Positions 1 through 12,900 of a DNA stretch of 64,000 bases are shown piece after piece. The stretch's first letter is position 1; each line of letters begins with the position of its first letter. Below the pieces are notes generated by a model, which saw only the letters and a program-made list of their open reading frames with translations, was not told where the DNA came from and made no database searches. Location: the NCBI GenBank assembly GCA_012845835.1, contig JABAKD010000018.1, positions 6,503,862-6,567,861 on the forward strand, read 5' to 3'. The translations under genes were made by a program, and so were the position numbers. The stretch is from Undaria pinnatifida (lineage: Eukaryota; Sar; Phaeophyceae; Laminariales; Alariaceae).

Positions 1-1540
1 ACTACGGTCGCCCCGGTGGTTTAGTGGTTACCCTCGAATGCCACTACTAGCTGGCTACTAGAGTTGGTCCTGGACTTCAACTCCCACGTGGGTCGGACTT
101 TTTGAGTTTATCGAGTGCCTGCGATACATTTTCTCCACCTAAAATATGATCAAACGATTCTCCCGGACGAACTTGAAGGAAGAACCTGACCAGAAACGGC
201 CAAGGTTTTCCGATCTGAGCGAACAGTTTGGACCGCACTTCTGCAAAAGTTCGATTGATCTCCAGCAGCCCATCTATTGGTCTACCCGTACCGAGCGTTA
301 CCCCGACGCTCTCCAGACACACCGGTACAACGACCAAAGGGCACGAGGGCACAGCCCACACATAAGCACACAGCAGAGAAGGCTTGCTGTGCTCGGCAGC
401 GGTAGACACAACTCAGCCGTGAGAGCACGGAGGCACCAAAGGATAACTAGGGAAGCATGGCGTGTACGCGCAACCTCCGGGATAGGCGCTAGTGAGCCAG
501 GCTCCCGCGCGCTCTGCGATGACCTCGTTCTTGCTGCTGCTGTTGCTGTTGTGACGTCCTCGTATTTGGTGCAAACATGTTCAACCACCACCGCCATGCC
601 AGAACGCTGTCGCTGAAGCTTCCACGCCACCGTTACCACCACCGCCGCCGCCGCCGCCGCCGCCGCTACTACTGTGCTTCGGCTTCTTTTGGTGTCTCTC
701 TCCTGGGTTTTTTTCCCAAAAACAAAAACTGGTCGTTGTCTGTTGTGCCGGTGGTGGCGGCGGTGGAGATGGTGGTGATCGCCGAGCAAGGCCGAGCTGC
801 TAGGCCGCAATTCATCTTGCTGGGCCATCGCCACCGCCACCCCCACCCCCGCCGCCGCCGCTGCTGTTGCTGCTGCTATTCCCACTCTCTTCTACGCGTG
901 TTCCTACGGCGCTACTGCTGCTGTTCTCACTCTCGTCTACGCATGATTCTTAAGCATTCTATGTTCGTTGTGTTCATGGACGGATGTTGTAAATTCGAAA
1001 CACAGGATGGTGTAATATCACATTCTAAGTTTTTTGTTTTTGTTTCCTTTTGTAGCTTATATCGCAAACCCACACACGAATCCGCGCCGGAGTGAACTTG
1101 GTGTTTTCAAAGCAAGCGAATCAACTACTGGCCGAGAGCGCCTACGAGTAGCGTGGGTAGGCGCGGTTCGACACGAGTCGACGACGGAAAAATAGGCTGA
1201 ATTATTCTAGCGATAAAAATGAAGGCGCATATGTCGTGGGGCGAGGGGAGACAATCTTGCGTCGTGAACCCGGGCCTGAGCTACAGCGATTAGTAACAGG
1301 GAGGGAGAAATAGAAGAAAAAAAAGTGCGAGGATAATAGAATGGATGGGCGAAAAAAAAAAAAAACTGCAACGAAGGTACTGACCTACCTGGTACCAGGT
1401 GCAGAGTTAGGGCTAGGACTATTAATAGGGTTGGGTTAGAGTTCCACTCCCAATAGAGCTTACCATTTTTTCGACAACATGGTTGACGCACACTGCTGTG
1501 TACGAGACGAAGGGGGTTTCACCGTACATTGGTTGGATGC
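1..1540. other. No gene recognised; trinucleotide-rich
   Basis: The open frames here run on both strands through CCG/CAG-type trinucleotide runs (634-666, 852-875) and show no domain. The first 60 nt (CCCCGGTGGTTTAGTGGTT) resemble a tRNA A-box but no cloverleaf follows. Confidence 0.5.
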
Positions 1541-1548
1541 GTTTCACT

Positions 1549-1583
1549 GGGTTAGGGTTAGGGTTAGGGTTAGCGTTAGGGTA
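1549..1583 (+). repeat. Short interstitial TTAGGG array
   Basis: Four to five TTAGGG units, one with TTAGCG. It directly abuts the start of a G-tract repeat copy. It is telomere-like but too short for a chromosome end. Confidence 0.7.
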
Positions 1584-3065
1584 TATTATAAAAAATGAAA
1601 ATACACTCCAGCTGTGGGATCGAAGATTTCGTCGAAACCCATCTTTGCAAGCTGTGTGTGATACTCCGATCGCGCGTATTACGAGTTGTGTGTCCTCATT
1701 AAGGATATAGGTCGGCGACTCCCCTTACAACTACAGTGTAGCTATCAGGGTCAACAGGGTGATGTTAGTCAGTCTGTGCGCGGAAACTATAAAACCCGTT
1801 TCTGAGGGGGACCAAATCTGACAGCTGTAGAGGGAAATGTATCCGTTTATCAAGTGAATCCTGTAAGTCGAATAACCGGTGAGAGGGGGGGGCGGAGTTT
1901 TGAAGGACTTGGGGGCCTGGTCTTGATCAAAAGCGAGCGGGGTTGGAGGGGGGGGGGAGCGGACGGGCGGGCAATTTGTGCGTGGAAGCTATAAATCCTT
2001 GTAAGGGGATAAATCTGACGGTTTTGGGAAAGAAAAAGAAAAAAAAAAAAAATGCACCAGTATATCATAGGGGGGGGGGGTTGGGGCGGGGGTGGGGCGT
2101 GTGGGGCAGCTCAATCTGTGCGTGGAAACTATACATTATTTTGAGGGGATAAATGTGACGGTTTTGGAAATAATGCATCAGTTTATCATGTACATCCTGG
2201 GGTAAGTCGTACAATCAGTGAGGAGAGAGAGGGCGGAGTGTTCGAGGGGGTGGGGGTGGGATGGGGTGGGGGGGTTGGGGAGGTGGGGGGTGGGGGCGGG
2301 GGGGGGGGGGGAGTGGAGGGGGCGTGGGGGGGGGGAAAGGAAGGGTTTTAGGTGAGGGGTTTGTTATACGTGTGGTGCTAGGTCTAGGCGATGGTGCGGG
2401 TGGTGGGGAAGAAGGGGGCGTTCGGGGCGAGGGGGGGGGGGGGGGGAAGCAGCGGCATGGATGGCTCTAGAAAGATAATGAGGTGATATCCAGTGCGTGA
2501 AGTGTTTATTAATCTGGCGGATTTCGATATTAGGTGGGGCGTTTGAGCAAGGGAGAGCGAGAAGGGAGGGGGGGGGGAGGGGGGGGATTTTTAGGAGGTT
2601 TAGGTCACAAATAATATTCAAGTACACTCCGGCTGTGAGATCAAAGATATGTAGGGGCTTGTTATACGCGTGGTGCTAGGTCTAGGCGATCGTGCGGGTG
2701 GTTGGAAAAGAGGGGGCGTTGGAGGGGGGGTTGAGGGGGGTAGGGGGAAAAAGGATGAAAACTACGTCATGGATGGTCAGAAAGATAATGACGTGATATC
2801 AACTGCGTATAGGTGTTTATTACTCTGGCCGATTTCGATTTTGAGTGGGGCGTTTGGACAAACTAGGCGAAAACGAGGGGGGGGGGGGGGGGGGAGGATC
2901 GGGGAAGAGGGGCGGAGGGGGGGGAAGGGGTGAGGGGTTTTGGAACAAGAGGGATCGGGGGAGGGGGAGGGGAGGGGAGGGGGGGGCGGGACATTTGAAT
3001 ATGTGCGTATCATCTGCCTGGTAATGTTTACTATTCTAGAAGGTTTGATGTTAGATGCAGTATGC
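1584..3065 (+). repeat. G-tract dispersed repeat, long copy
   Basis: It begins ATATTATAAAAAATGAAAA and CCAGCTGTGGGATCGAAG and contains blocks CCGATCGCGCGTATTACGAG and GGTCGGCGACTCCCCTTACA, separated by long G-runs. Sub-blocks (GTGGTGCTAGGTCTAGGCGAT, AAAGATAATGAGGTGATATC) recur internally. The first 400 bp are nearly the same as 6541-6960. Other copies: 14285-14868, 40325-40600, 57541-57690, 60425-60990, 61470-62805. No protein is recognisable; probably a non-autonomous element. Confidence 0.7.
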
Positions 3066-3160
3066 AACCCAGTGTTTAAGTGTAGTAAATAACTTGTTAA
3101 ATCTTCATAATTTGTTGTTGTACATGGATCGAAAGCTAGAATATTTTATAGAATATTTGT

Positions 3161-4010
3161 AGTTACCATTATTTTCTGACATCGCTAATTATAAGAAAGA
3201 GATACGTATTGCCGAATACAACAGGCGAGGTGATGTGGTCATGCACTGTTTGTCACCACCATCATATAGTTACCATTATTTTCTGACATCGCTGGTTATA
3301 CGAAAGAGATACGTATTGCCAAATACAACATGCGAGGTGATGTGGCCATGCACTGTCTCCGCCATTGAGCACTAGAGGGAGAAACGCGAATCGTCAGTGT
3401 TTTTAAGGAACGCTTGGTATACACGCGCTCAATTACGTTACCTCGTTAGTCATACTTGGTATACACGCACTCAATTACGTTACCTCGTTAGTCATACTTC
3501 GCTTGGTATAGGTTGGGAGGCGATCATGCAGACGGTATGTACGAAATACCCTACGTAATGGGTTGGTAAGGTGGTATACCGCAATTTTAACACATCTGGC
3601 TGTGCTTCCTTTTCAAATTATTATTGTCTCAAATGTACGATTTCACGCCCATGATTTTTTCCTTGCCGATGTGGGGCTCTGCGGTCGTCAATTTTAAGAC
3701 AGAGATACATCGTACAAATACACCAGGCGAGGTGGGTATGCGATGTCATACATATGCGATGTCACCACTATTGAACGCGAGGGTGACTTTACTTCGTTAG
3801 GCATATGCTACTACGTTTGGTATGGTAGAGGTTGTCAGGCAATCATGTAAACAGATGGAGGCACGAAATACCCTGCGTAATAGGTTGGTCGTGTGGTTTA
3901 CCGCAGTGTTAACATACCTGCCTGTACTTACTCTTCACATTATTATAGACTATAGTGTACGATTATACGTCCTGTTTTCTCCCCACTGTCGTCGAAGATG
4001 TTGTGGTCCT
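3161..4010 (+). repeat. Nested direct repeats (107 bp, 43 bp and a larger diverged unit)
   Basis: A block with TTACCATTATTTTCTGACATC is duplicated at about 3168 and 3268. A 43-bp block with TGGTATACACGCGCTCAATT is repeated at 3415 and 3458. The region 3480-3680 recurs, more diverged, at 3815-4000 (ACGAAATACCC.ACGTAAT.GGTTGGT). No gene. Confidence 0.65.
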
Positions 4011-4360
4011 GTAGTGGCGTGTCCATGTCTGGTGCTCTTGTTAGTGGTGCTCATGAGAACATGCCCTAACGTGTAGTAGATGATCGCTGAGTGGTGTTCC
4101 TTTCCTTTACATCAATATATATTTAGACTTAATTACTTATATCTCGACCCCCTCGGAGGTCTCGCTCGGCATATCCTCCCCCCTCTCAGCCATTCTCAGC
4201 CCGTAATTGCCGAAAAGAAAATTAGTTGGTGGGGAAAAGAACTGCCCCGAAGTTCCTTAAGAAAATTAGTTGCTGGGGAAATTACAAATATCTTCGTGCC
4301 GAAAGCGCTCGGTTGGTGCTTCCCTGGCATCTCCGAGTTTCGTCAGCTGAGATCTGGGCT

Positions 4361-5923
4361 TGGCTCATCAGCTTCGCACCGCCCAGCACCCCACCGCAGC
4401 GCTATAGCTCGCAGCAACGCAGCGCCGTGCAGTGCCCTGCGATGCCCTGCAGCTCTAGCTTCAGCAGAGCGCAGCGCTGTGCTTTGACGTGCTTTGCTGC
4501 TTTGCCATGCTGCGTGCTTTGCGGTACTTTTATTAGTTCGTACCTGCCAGTAACATTCATTCGCAGTATTATCCCACGTACCGGTACTTTGTACATTCAA
4601 CGTTGTTGGATCACAACGCACCCCCAGCTCAGGTCAGCCCGGCTATATATAGCTCAGCAGTGCAGCGCGGCATAGTGCGGTGCCGTGTCTTGCCCTTCGT
4701 TTTGCGTCGTTGTGTCGTGCGGCGCTGTGCGTTCTTTTGAACATACAGCAAGCAGTAGTAGTACCAGGTATGATACAGGTACCACAGGTACCATTTATTA
4801 TGTACTTGCCGTGTGCTCATCACACGTACAGCCGTTCGTGACATCAACAAGCATCTAGCGCAGGGCAATTAGCTATTGGCTCATCAGCTTCCCACCGCCC
4901 AGCACCCCACCGCAGCGCTATAGCTCGCAGCAACGCAGCGCCGTGCAGTGCCCTGCGATGCCCTGCAGCTCTAGCTTCAGCAGAGCGCAGCGCTGTGCTT
5001 TGACGTGCTTTGCTGCTTTGCCATGCTGCGTGCTTTGCGGTACTTTTATTAGTTCGTACCTGCCAGTAACATTCATTCGCAGTATTATCCCACGTACCGG
5101 TACTTTGTACATACAACATTGTTGGATCACAACGCACCCCCAGCTCAGGTCAGCCCGGCTATATATAGCTCAGCAGTGCAGCGCGGCATAGTGCGGTGCC
5201 GTGTCTTGCCCTTCGTTTTGCGGTGTTGTGTCGTGCGGCGCTGTGCGTTCTTTTGAACATACAGCAAGCAGTAGTAGTACCAGGTATGATACAGGTACCA
5301 CAGGTACCATTTATTATGTACTTGCCGTGTGCTCATCACACGTACAGCCGTTCGTGACATCAACAAGCATCTAGCGCAGGGCAATTAGCTATTGGCTCAT
5401 CAGCTCCGCACCGCCCAGCACCCCACTGCAGCGCTATAGCTCGCAGCAACGCAGCGCCGTGCAGTGCCCTGTGATGCCCTGCAGCTCTAGCTTAGCAGAG
5501 CGCAGCGCTGTGCTTTGACGTGCTTTGCTGCTTTGCCATGCTGCGTGCTTTGCGGTACTTTTATTAGTTCGTACCTGCCAGTAACATTCATTCGCAGTAT
5601 CATCCCACGCACCGGTACTATAAGACTAATAAGTTTGTACATACTACGTTGTTGGATCACAACGCACCCCCAGCTCAGGTCAGCCCGGTTATATATAGCT
5701 CAGCAGTGCAGCGCGGCATAGTGCGGTGCCGTGCCTTGCCCTTCGTTTTGCGGTGTTGTGTCGAGCGGCGCTGTGCGTTCTTTTGAACATACGTCAAGCA
5801 GTAGCACGAGGTATGATACAGGTACCAAGTGCCATTTATTATGTACGTGCCGTGTGCTCATCACACGTACTACTGCCGTTCAGAACGTGACATCAACAAG
5901 CATCTAGCGCAGGGCAATTAGCT
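4361..5923 (+). repeat. Three tandem copies of a 516-bp unit
   Basis: TGGCTCATCAGCT starts at 4361, 4877 and 5393, exactly 516 bp apart. Copies 1 and 2 are nearly identical; copy 3 has small indels. Units are rich in GCAGCGC words and contain ACCAGGTATGATACAGGTACC. Open frames on both strands are repeated artefacts with no domain. A diverged fourth copy (7695-7946 and 8758-8995) is split by a transposon. Confidence 0.92.
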
Positions 5924-6026
5924 CTGCACAAACATCTCTTGGCAACATTATTTCACCGCTCCAGCTTTTCTTTGCTTTCTTTCACACTTTATTGGTTCTG
6001 CCATTTTGTCAATTGTTGCATTTTTT

Positions 6027-6441
6027 TCGTTTTTCATTTTTTTCTTTGTTCATTTTCTGCTATCTCCGTTAAATTTGATTCGTTCGAACTCGTTTTTCAT
6101 GTTCTGAACATTTTTTCAACCTTTTTTTTTCCAACTCTTTATTTCCAAGTAACTTTTGTTTTTGGGAGTTGAACTTGCAACTTTGTTTCTTCGGGAGCTG
6201 AATTTGCATTTTGAAGGACGTCAATGCGAGGGAGGTGAACTTGCTTTTTAATAGACGTCCATGCGAGCTTTTTTATAATGCGCCCAAGGGCACACAGCAC
6301 AAGGCAACAACAGGAGCACGCTTAAGCTGTGGGCCAGTTATGACAATTATTGTATTTTTTTCGTTTTTCAGTTGTTTCCTCGTTCATTTTCTACTATCTC
6401 CTTTAAATTTGATTCGTTCGAACTCGTTTTTCATCTTCTTC
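6027..6441 (+). repeat. Direct repeat of about 83 bp in T-rich DNA
   Basis: The block TTTCGTTTTTCA...GATTCGTTCGAACTCG occurs at 6027-6109 and 6357-6441. No gene is seen in 5924-6540. Confidence 0.6.
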
Positions 6442-6540
6442 TGGACATTTACAATTGGTCCAGCTTTTCTATGATTTCTTGCTTTGAGTTTCAACCATTC
6501 AACCGGTCGTACTCACAGCTGACGTTTTTTAATTTTTACA

Positions 6541-7168
6541 TAATATATTATGAAAAATGAAAATATACTCCAGCTGTGAGATCGAAGGTTTCGTCGAAAC
6601 TCATCTTTGCAAGCTGTGTGTGATACTCCGATCGCGCGCATTACGAGTTGTGTGTCCTCATTAAGGATATAGGTCGGCGACTCCCCTTACAACTACAGTG
6701 TAGCTATCAGGGTCAACAGGATGATTTTAGTCAGTCTGTGCGCGGAAACTGTAAAACCCGTTTTTGAGGGGGACAAAATCTGACAGCTGTGAAGGGAAAT
6801 GTATCCTTTCATCAAGTGAATCTTGTAAGTCGAATAACCGGTGAGGGGGATGGGGCGGAGTTTTGAAGGACGCGGGGGCCTGGTTTTGATCAAAAGCGAG
6901 CGGGTTTGGAGGGGGGGGGGGGGGGGAAAGGGGGCAATTTGTGCATGTAAGCTATAAATCCTTTCGAGGGGATAAATCTGACGGATTTGGCACCAGTATA
7001 TTATTGGGGGCGGGGGGGGGGGGGTTGGGGCGGGGGGGGGGGGGGGGGGCGTGTGGGGCAGCTCAATATGTGCCTGGAAACTATACATTATTTTGAGGGG
7101 ATAAATGTGACGGTTTTGGAAATAATACATCAGTTTATCATGTATATATTATAAAAAAAGAAAATACA
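6541..7168 (+). repeat. G-tract dispersed repeat copy
   Basis: Homologous to 1584-2200 in the same orientation, with fewer internal units. It ends in ATATTATAAAAAAAGAAAAT, a word resembling its own start. Confidence 0.7.
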
Positions 7169-7206
7169 CTCCGTATATATATCGATTCTTTTAAGAGGAT
7201 ATATTT

Positions 7207-7690
7207 TTTTCCCCGATGACGCCTGGATTCAACTAACGAAAACCAGGCTTATAAGCGGACAGTCTATCTACTAGACCACAAAGTCACATTGCTTCGTATC
7301 TAAATTTTTTTTTGACAAATAAATATCGATTTTTCATGAGGATCATTTTTTTTTCGATGACACCCGGATTCGAACCAGCGAAGGCCACCAGGATTATACG
7401 CGGACAGTCTATGCACTAGACCACAATATGTCACAGCAGCAGTGGTGTATCTACCAGTACTACCATTTTTCACCAAGAAATAAATATCATTTTTTTCATG
7501 AGGATCATTTCTTTTCTCATATGACCCCTGGATTCAACCAAAGAACACCAGGCTTATGAGTGGACAGTCTATCTACTATTAATAGAAGGCCACAAAGTCA
7601 CGTTGATATCTATTTATTTTTTCATGAGGATCATTTTCTTTCCCCGATGACACCGGGATTCGAACCTACGAGAAGACCTTGAGGTTTATA
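7207..7690 (-). repeat. Four tRNA-like tandem repeats
   Basis: Read on the minus strand, units at 7213-7290, 7355-7433, 7517-7602 and 7641-7690 (partial) carry an A-box-like GTGGTCTAGT.GATAGACTG, an anticodon-arm-like CCGCTTATAAGCCTGG and a B-box-like GGTTCGAATCC. A shared ATGATCCTCATGAAAAA trailer follows. The acceptor ends do not pair well, so these are tRNA-derived SINE heads or pseudogenes rather than working tRNAs. Confidence 0.6.
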
Positions 7691-7946
7691 GTAGTACATA
7701 CCGGTACTACTACACCAGGGTTGTACATACTATCAGGTACTACGCTATTGGATCACAATACACTCCCAGCTCAGATCAGTCCGGCTTTATACAGCCCAGC
7801 AGCGCAGCGTAGCGCCGTGCGGAGCCGTGCGGTGCGGTGCCGTGTGCCCTTCGCTGCGGTGCTGTGTCGTGCTGCGCTGTGTCCTTTCTTTCGAACATAG
7901 ACTAGAGCAGTACCGGGTATAATAATACGTGTTGTTGTGTACTTTA

Positions 7947-8754
7947 GGCCGTTTCTTATAGCATTGGATTCTCATCTTCGATTCCGCCAGAATCCGATTC
8001 GGGCCCATTTCCGCCTTCTTATAGACACGGATTTTGGCACAATCCAACTCGGAAAAATCCGATTTCAGCTTTTCGAGTTGCGGCCACTCGGATTCCTGAC
8101 CAAAATCCGAGACGCTGCCCAACCCGGATTTCTGTCTCGGATTATTTGAAACTCTCTGGTTGCGCCGCGCGCGCGCACACACACACACACACATCGGGCT
8201 ACCCCACATGCGTGCTGCAGTGCCGGCGCTGTTAGGGCTGCTGGGCGTCGCCCGTGGGCTAGCCTACGAACTTGGCTTGCCCTCGGGACGCGTGGTGCAC
8301 CATCAAATGGCCGCGACAGCGAGAGAAAAAGCTGGTGTCGACGTTTCTGCTGTCTTTGCCACCACGCTAGCTGTCTTCCATCTGCAGCAGCAGCACTCTG
8401 CAAAATGCTCTATAGCTGCTTCCGCCAGGCTGTTGTAGCTTAGCAACAGCGACTCTGGTGCCTCTTGGTCCGGCATGTTTGCAACGTCTGTGTGGTCTGC
8501 TGCGTGTGGTCTGCTGCCTCTGCGCTGCGTCTGTATGTCTGTATCGGTCTGCTGTGTGCTGCTGCTGCTGCTGCTGCTGTGTGGTGTTGGGTTTTGCGCG
8601 CGCTGTTTTCAAAAAAAATTGACAGTCCTGCTGAAATCCGTCTGACAAAATCCGTTCGCTATAAGAAAGGTCGGGCTTTCTTCTCCGCCCGAATTTTGCC
8701 GAATCGGATTCTGGCGGAATCGAAGATGAGAATCCAATGCTATAAGAAACGGCC
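7947..8754. mobile_element. 808-bp TIR element, PIF/Harbinger-like, TTA target duplication
   Basis: The ends are perfect 56-bp inverted repeats (7947-8002 and 8699-8754) beginning GGCCGTTTCTTATAGCATTG, flanked on both sides by TTA. A 3-bp TWA duplication and GGCC/GGGCC-type ends suit PIF/Harbinger. No transposase is present. It contains an (AC)n run at 8170-8193, a (GCT)n run near 8560, and a short open frame starting at 8209 that resembles one in the element at 12901-13648. It interrupts a fourth copy of the 516-bp repeat. Confidence 0.88.
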
Positions 8755-8757
8755 TTA

Positions 8758-11560
8758 GTCTATACTTTTCTTATTTTTATTTTTCTACATGTATTCGATC
8801 TGGCACGGCCCCCTGTTTTTTCCCCCACGCAAAGTACCCCCGTACCGCCTTCAATAAAAATAAAATTAAAAAAAAAAATCATTCGCCGATCAGAACGTAA
8901 CACCGGTACCAAAAGCACACAACACAGCTGAGCACAACAACGAGGCAATTTGCTTTGCACAAGCAGCTCTTGGCATTATCAAATCGCTGTCCGCACCAAA
9001 TCGTGGGCCCCTTCATTCTGCCCCCTTCACATGTTTTTAGTTGCATTCTTCCTTGCCTTGCGCGAGCGTAGCGGGCGGCGTCCAGCCGCCCGCGAGCGAA
9101 GCCCTTGTAGGTACATAGAAGTAATATAAAGACTGTGTCAACCATGTTATCGAAAAGCGGTAAGGTACCCTCTCCACGCTAGAGCTCCAGTGGCTGGAGC
9201 CTATCCTGTTACCACGGACTTCACTACGCGAGTTAAGGTTGGTATCACAGCAGAGTAGTGCAGGCTACACGTAACACAGACAACTGATTATGATACGACA
9301 GACACAGCAGGCAACGACGGACGCAACAATGGACGCAACAACTACCTGCGAGCGCGAGGTACTGTACCACGAATACACGAAGCGCGGCGACGTGGTGGGA
9401 TACTGTAACAGCAGTTGGTACCACGCGCACGTAAAATATGAGACAGCAGGTGGAAGCACCGCCGGGCTGTAAAGGCCTTGTTGAGCTTGTATGCGGCACC
9501 AATACAGGATGTCACAAGTCCACCGATCGTTTCGCCGTACCAGTGCTGCATGTCTACGGACCCTGACCACACTCTAGACATAGACAACGGCCCCGTGCAT
9601 ACACAGCTAGCTACCCTGTGCGCAGCCTTAGCTTGTACTCTCACCGACGATAGTCTCGACCATGACATTGTCCTACGCAGCAGGGAGCCTGTCGAGCAAC
9701 CACAGCGGGTTGATGTCGTAGCTGGACCACTCCGGGAGCGACAGCAAACCCCAATACACGGTCATTTCCCCGGGGAGAGAATGCCACAAGGACGACGGAT
9801 ACGAGATAGTTCCTATACTGCATAGCGTGAAGCGCAGCAGTAGCAGCAGCGGTGTTGGGTTGCGGCATCGAACGTCGAACATCAAACTCAAACATGAACC
9901 GAGGGTTTTACATTTTTCGGCCGGCATTATTCACATGAGGGAAAGCTTGGAATAATCCCCTGTGTTGTCGAACAAATCTCGCCAGCAAGGCAGTGAGCGT
10001 ACCTGTCGCTCACGATGCGTGGGGTTGCCGGATTGCGTGCTTTATCGCCTGTATTGGCGTTGGTGATCGGCTGGAGCTCTCTCCTAGGATGTCTCGCGGA
10101 GAACCACCGTGATGGGCAAACATTTCTGCAGGTACAAGTTCGCATGTGAAATGCCAAAATCTCAAAATGTCGAAGCCAATAGACTAATATATGAACCCGA
10201 ATCATGGGCGGATCCACGATATGGGCTTTCAGTGTACCCTAGGGCTAGCAGCTAGCATGAGATAGCTAGGTGGGGACACGTCAAAATTGGAGAGCAGGAC
10301 ATGGTCGTGGGTGTGGTGTTCTATCCGCCCCTGGCGCTTTGTACATGACGACAATGCGGCGTCAGTCATCGTAAGCCTGTTTATGCAGAGAACACGGAGC
10401 ACAGCAGCATCTAAATTGCCGGCTGATGTTACCTCAGGTGCAGCAAGCAGTCCTGCCTTAGTGATCCCTCTATAGTGCTGGTGCAGTAGTGCTGGTTGTC
10501 CGCTATAGTGCTTGTTTAATTGCTTGGAACACACCTGCTATTAATAATAGGAAATATAATACGAAAACCAGTAGTGGGAGTATGCGGAGTAGTGCTGGTT
10601 CCCACTATTAAGCCGGTATGCCCGACTGGCACACACAACTACGATACCACTGCTGTTGGAGGTACCTGGTACAAATACGAGTATCGACTCCTCCTTGCCC
10701 GGCATGAAACACCAAAATGGACACTGGTGTACATGCTGCATACGGCAGGTGTCCCATACCTGGTACAGCAGAAGTGTCAGTATACCTGGTATGCCCCAGA
10801 CGTTAGAGTATATAGTGAGGTTGCACCGCTCGAGGAACGGAATTCTTACCAAGATGGAGGATGGAAGCATTTTCGACGTTCACCACTTCAAAGTCAGTAC
10901 AGCAGCAGTGTCAAGCCATCTGGCAAAAAACCTGAAACCCGGCACTATACCTGGTACCAGGTATACCGGCCGGCTACCAAGTACTGTACGTTCTTGTTCT
11001 CTCGGAGCGAGAAGGGAGTATACTGGTAGATGCCTTCCACTAACTGTCCAATTATACGTACGACTATGCACGGCGAGCGCCTTCGTTGGCTGCCTGTTTT
11101 CTTAATTTTTCAATATTCTAGGCTAGATTTCTTGAAGGTGTGTTCTTTCACAAGAGGGCCGATTTCTTAATGTTGCACAGGACATCTATACATATGATGC
11201 ACGATTAGTAATTACAAACAAGAATGCTGGCTCAAGCTGTGCTTCTTATTTGAGGAAGTGTGCGTAGCACACTAACCTCAGCACAGATAGTAAATATCAC
11301 TGCATCGCGGTCCCCGAAGGTCTTTTTCTTTTGAAGCTCAGCCTGGCTTTCTTACTGGTTGTTTTCTGAGCAGGCGCCCTGCGCTGTACTACAGCCCGAT
11401 TTTATTACTGCTTGTTTTCGGGGCCCTGTGCTGTGTGTCCTACCACTACTAATTGCTGTAGACAACTCAGCCCTTTTCGGGCCCATGTACGAGATGGCGA
11501 CCGAAAAAGCTACGTCCGCGATCTTGCCGAGCACTTCGGTATACCGCATACGGCACAAAT
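8758..11560. other. No gene recognised
   Basis: 8758-8995 is the rest of a diverged 516-bp repeat. 9061-9108 holds a GC-rich hairpin (GCGGGCGGC/GCCGCCCGC). 10425-10640 is a dispersed block (CAGTAGTGG.AGTATGCGGAG) also present at 33000-33125. Several TACCTGGTA words occur at 10660-10975. Open frames show no domain. Confidence 0.5.
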
Positions 11561-11564
11561 GTAT

Positions 11565-11800
11565 TGGTTGACGGCACTCTTGACTCTTGACGGACAACGG
11601 TCAAGGACCGCTTCCCAGTATAATACGTATGAAGAGGCCTTGACGGGACAAAGTCAAGGACCGCTCCATTCTACAACCGGTATATTACGTCTGAAGAGAC
11701 CATGACGGGACAAATTCAAGAACCGCTGCATTCCAAAACCAGTATTATTACGTTGGAAGAGGCCTTGACGGGACAAAACTAGACCGTCAACCGGCATCTT
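11565..11800 (+). repeat. Tandem repeat with TTGACGG/CCGTCAA words
   Basis: About three units of roughly 75 bp containing GAAGAGGCCTTGACGGGACAAA, ending in AGACCGTCAACCGG. Homologous to the array at 15975-16235. Confidence 0.75.
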
Positions 11801-11989
11801 TGGTCGGTACAGCATGCAACACCACCATCATAGTAGCACCACCAATGCGCGGGTGCCGTACGGCTTCTTGTGCTGCAAAGTTGTGATTGACTTTTTGGAA
11901 CGGAGCCGTTGCGTTGTCCTGTACTACCTGGTGTGGTATGGAGGAAATGGACGTCAATCAGCGACCACCTTCGTATTCTGCATATGCTA

Positions 11990-12200
11990 TTTATTTATTT
12001 ATTTGTTTTTTTCGCGAACTTCTACTTTCCAGCTTCTGGACAAGCCGTGGTCACAGGCGTCGTCCCTTCTCCCCCCCGGTTCTTGCCTTCAATTTTTATC
12101 GCGCATAGGGTTCAGCAATCCCACTGCTCGGCGATGTTTCGAGTGTTGCTTACTCACGCTCTCGCGCTTTCCGCAAGTCAATTAATAGGGGATGGTTTTG
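11990..12200 (+). repeat. Dispersed repeat copy (pair with 14915-15250)
   Basis: Both copies share CTTCTGGACAAGCC..GTGG, TCCCTTCTCC, a CTTGCCTT block and CTCACGCTCTCGCGCTTTC. No protein is evident. Confidence 0.6.
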
Positions 12201-12900
12201 TGAGCACGACTAACACGAGCATCAGACCTGGACGCGACATCTACCAGCCCACAACATATTCGACTCCATGGAAACTCCAGACAGGACATTCGTATGGTAC
12301 CGGAAGTAAAACGGAATCACATGCAGACACAGTGACATTGTGCAGACCGCACCAAGCTACGAGTGCCTAGGTTAGTACTACGTACTACGTACGCACCGCC
12401 TTCATGGTCGCCTCCAAATGTATGCCGAACGAAGTAGCGTACATATGCGGAGCGATGTAACGTCCTGTAGTTGAACGTGTATACACAAAACAAGCGTCCC
12501 TTTGCAACATTTATTTAGTGGTGTGCTGGCTCGCATATTTTCCCCTCGTGTTCACTGCAGGCGGCATTGCATGGCCAAATCGCGCAGTTGCTGTATTTGC
12601 AATGTATATCTCTGACTCATAGGCTGTGACCACAGAGCTCGTCTTTCCGGGAGGCATCGGCACGGACTCTGGTTGCGCTGGATGTAGATGGGTGGAAACA
12701 TCAGTTTGATGCCAAGAACACACACACGTGTAATGGTAGCTATCCTCTTTGGCACGCAATATTAGCATTAATAGTAGCTTCGTATACTATTTGGCAAGCT
12801 ATACATCTGAACGTGTTTTGTCCGACAAATATTAGTAGTAATGATATGATCTCGTCGGACATTCCGACACTCGCATAAGTCACCATATGGCGAATTAATA
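12201..12900. other. No gene recognised
   Basis: Unique-looking sequence without a supportable exon; ACGTACGT-type words near 12375. Confidence 0.4.

Noticed and set aside
298-1095. Overlapping plus and minus frames of 170-195 codons
   Set aside because: They run through CCG/CAG trinucleotide runs on both strands with no domain; typical of low complexity.
4343-5721. Repeated frames of 70-150 codons
   Set aside because: They exist on both strands only because a 516-bp unit is repeated; no recognisable protein.
9055-9108. GC-rich hairpin as a transcription terminator
   Set aside because: No gene ends nearby and the genome is eukaryotic; kept only as a palindrome.
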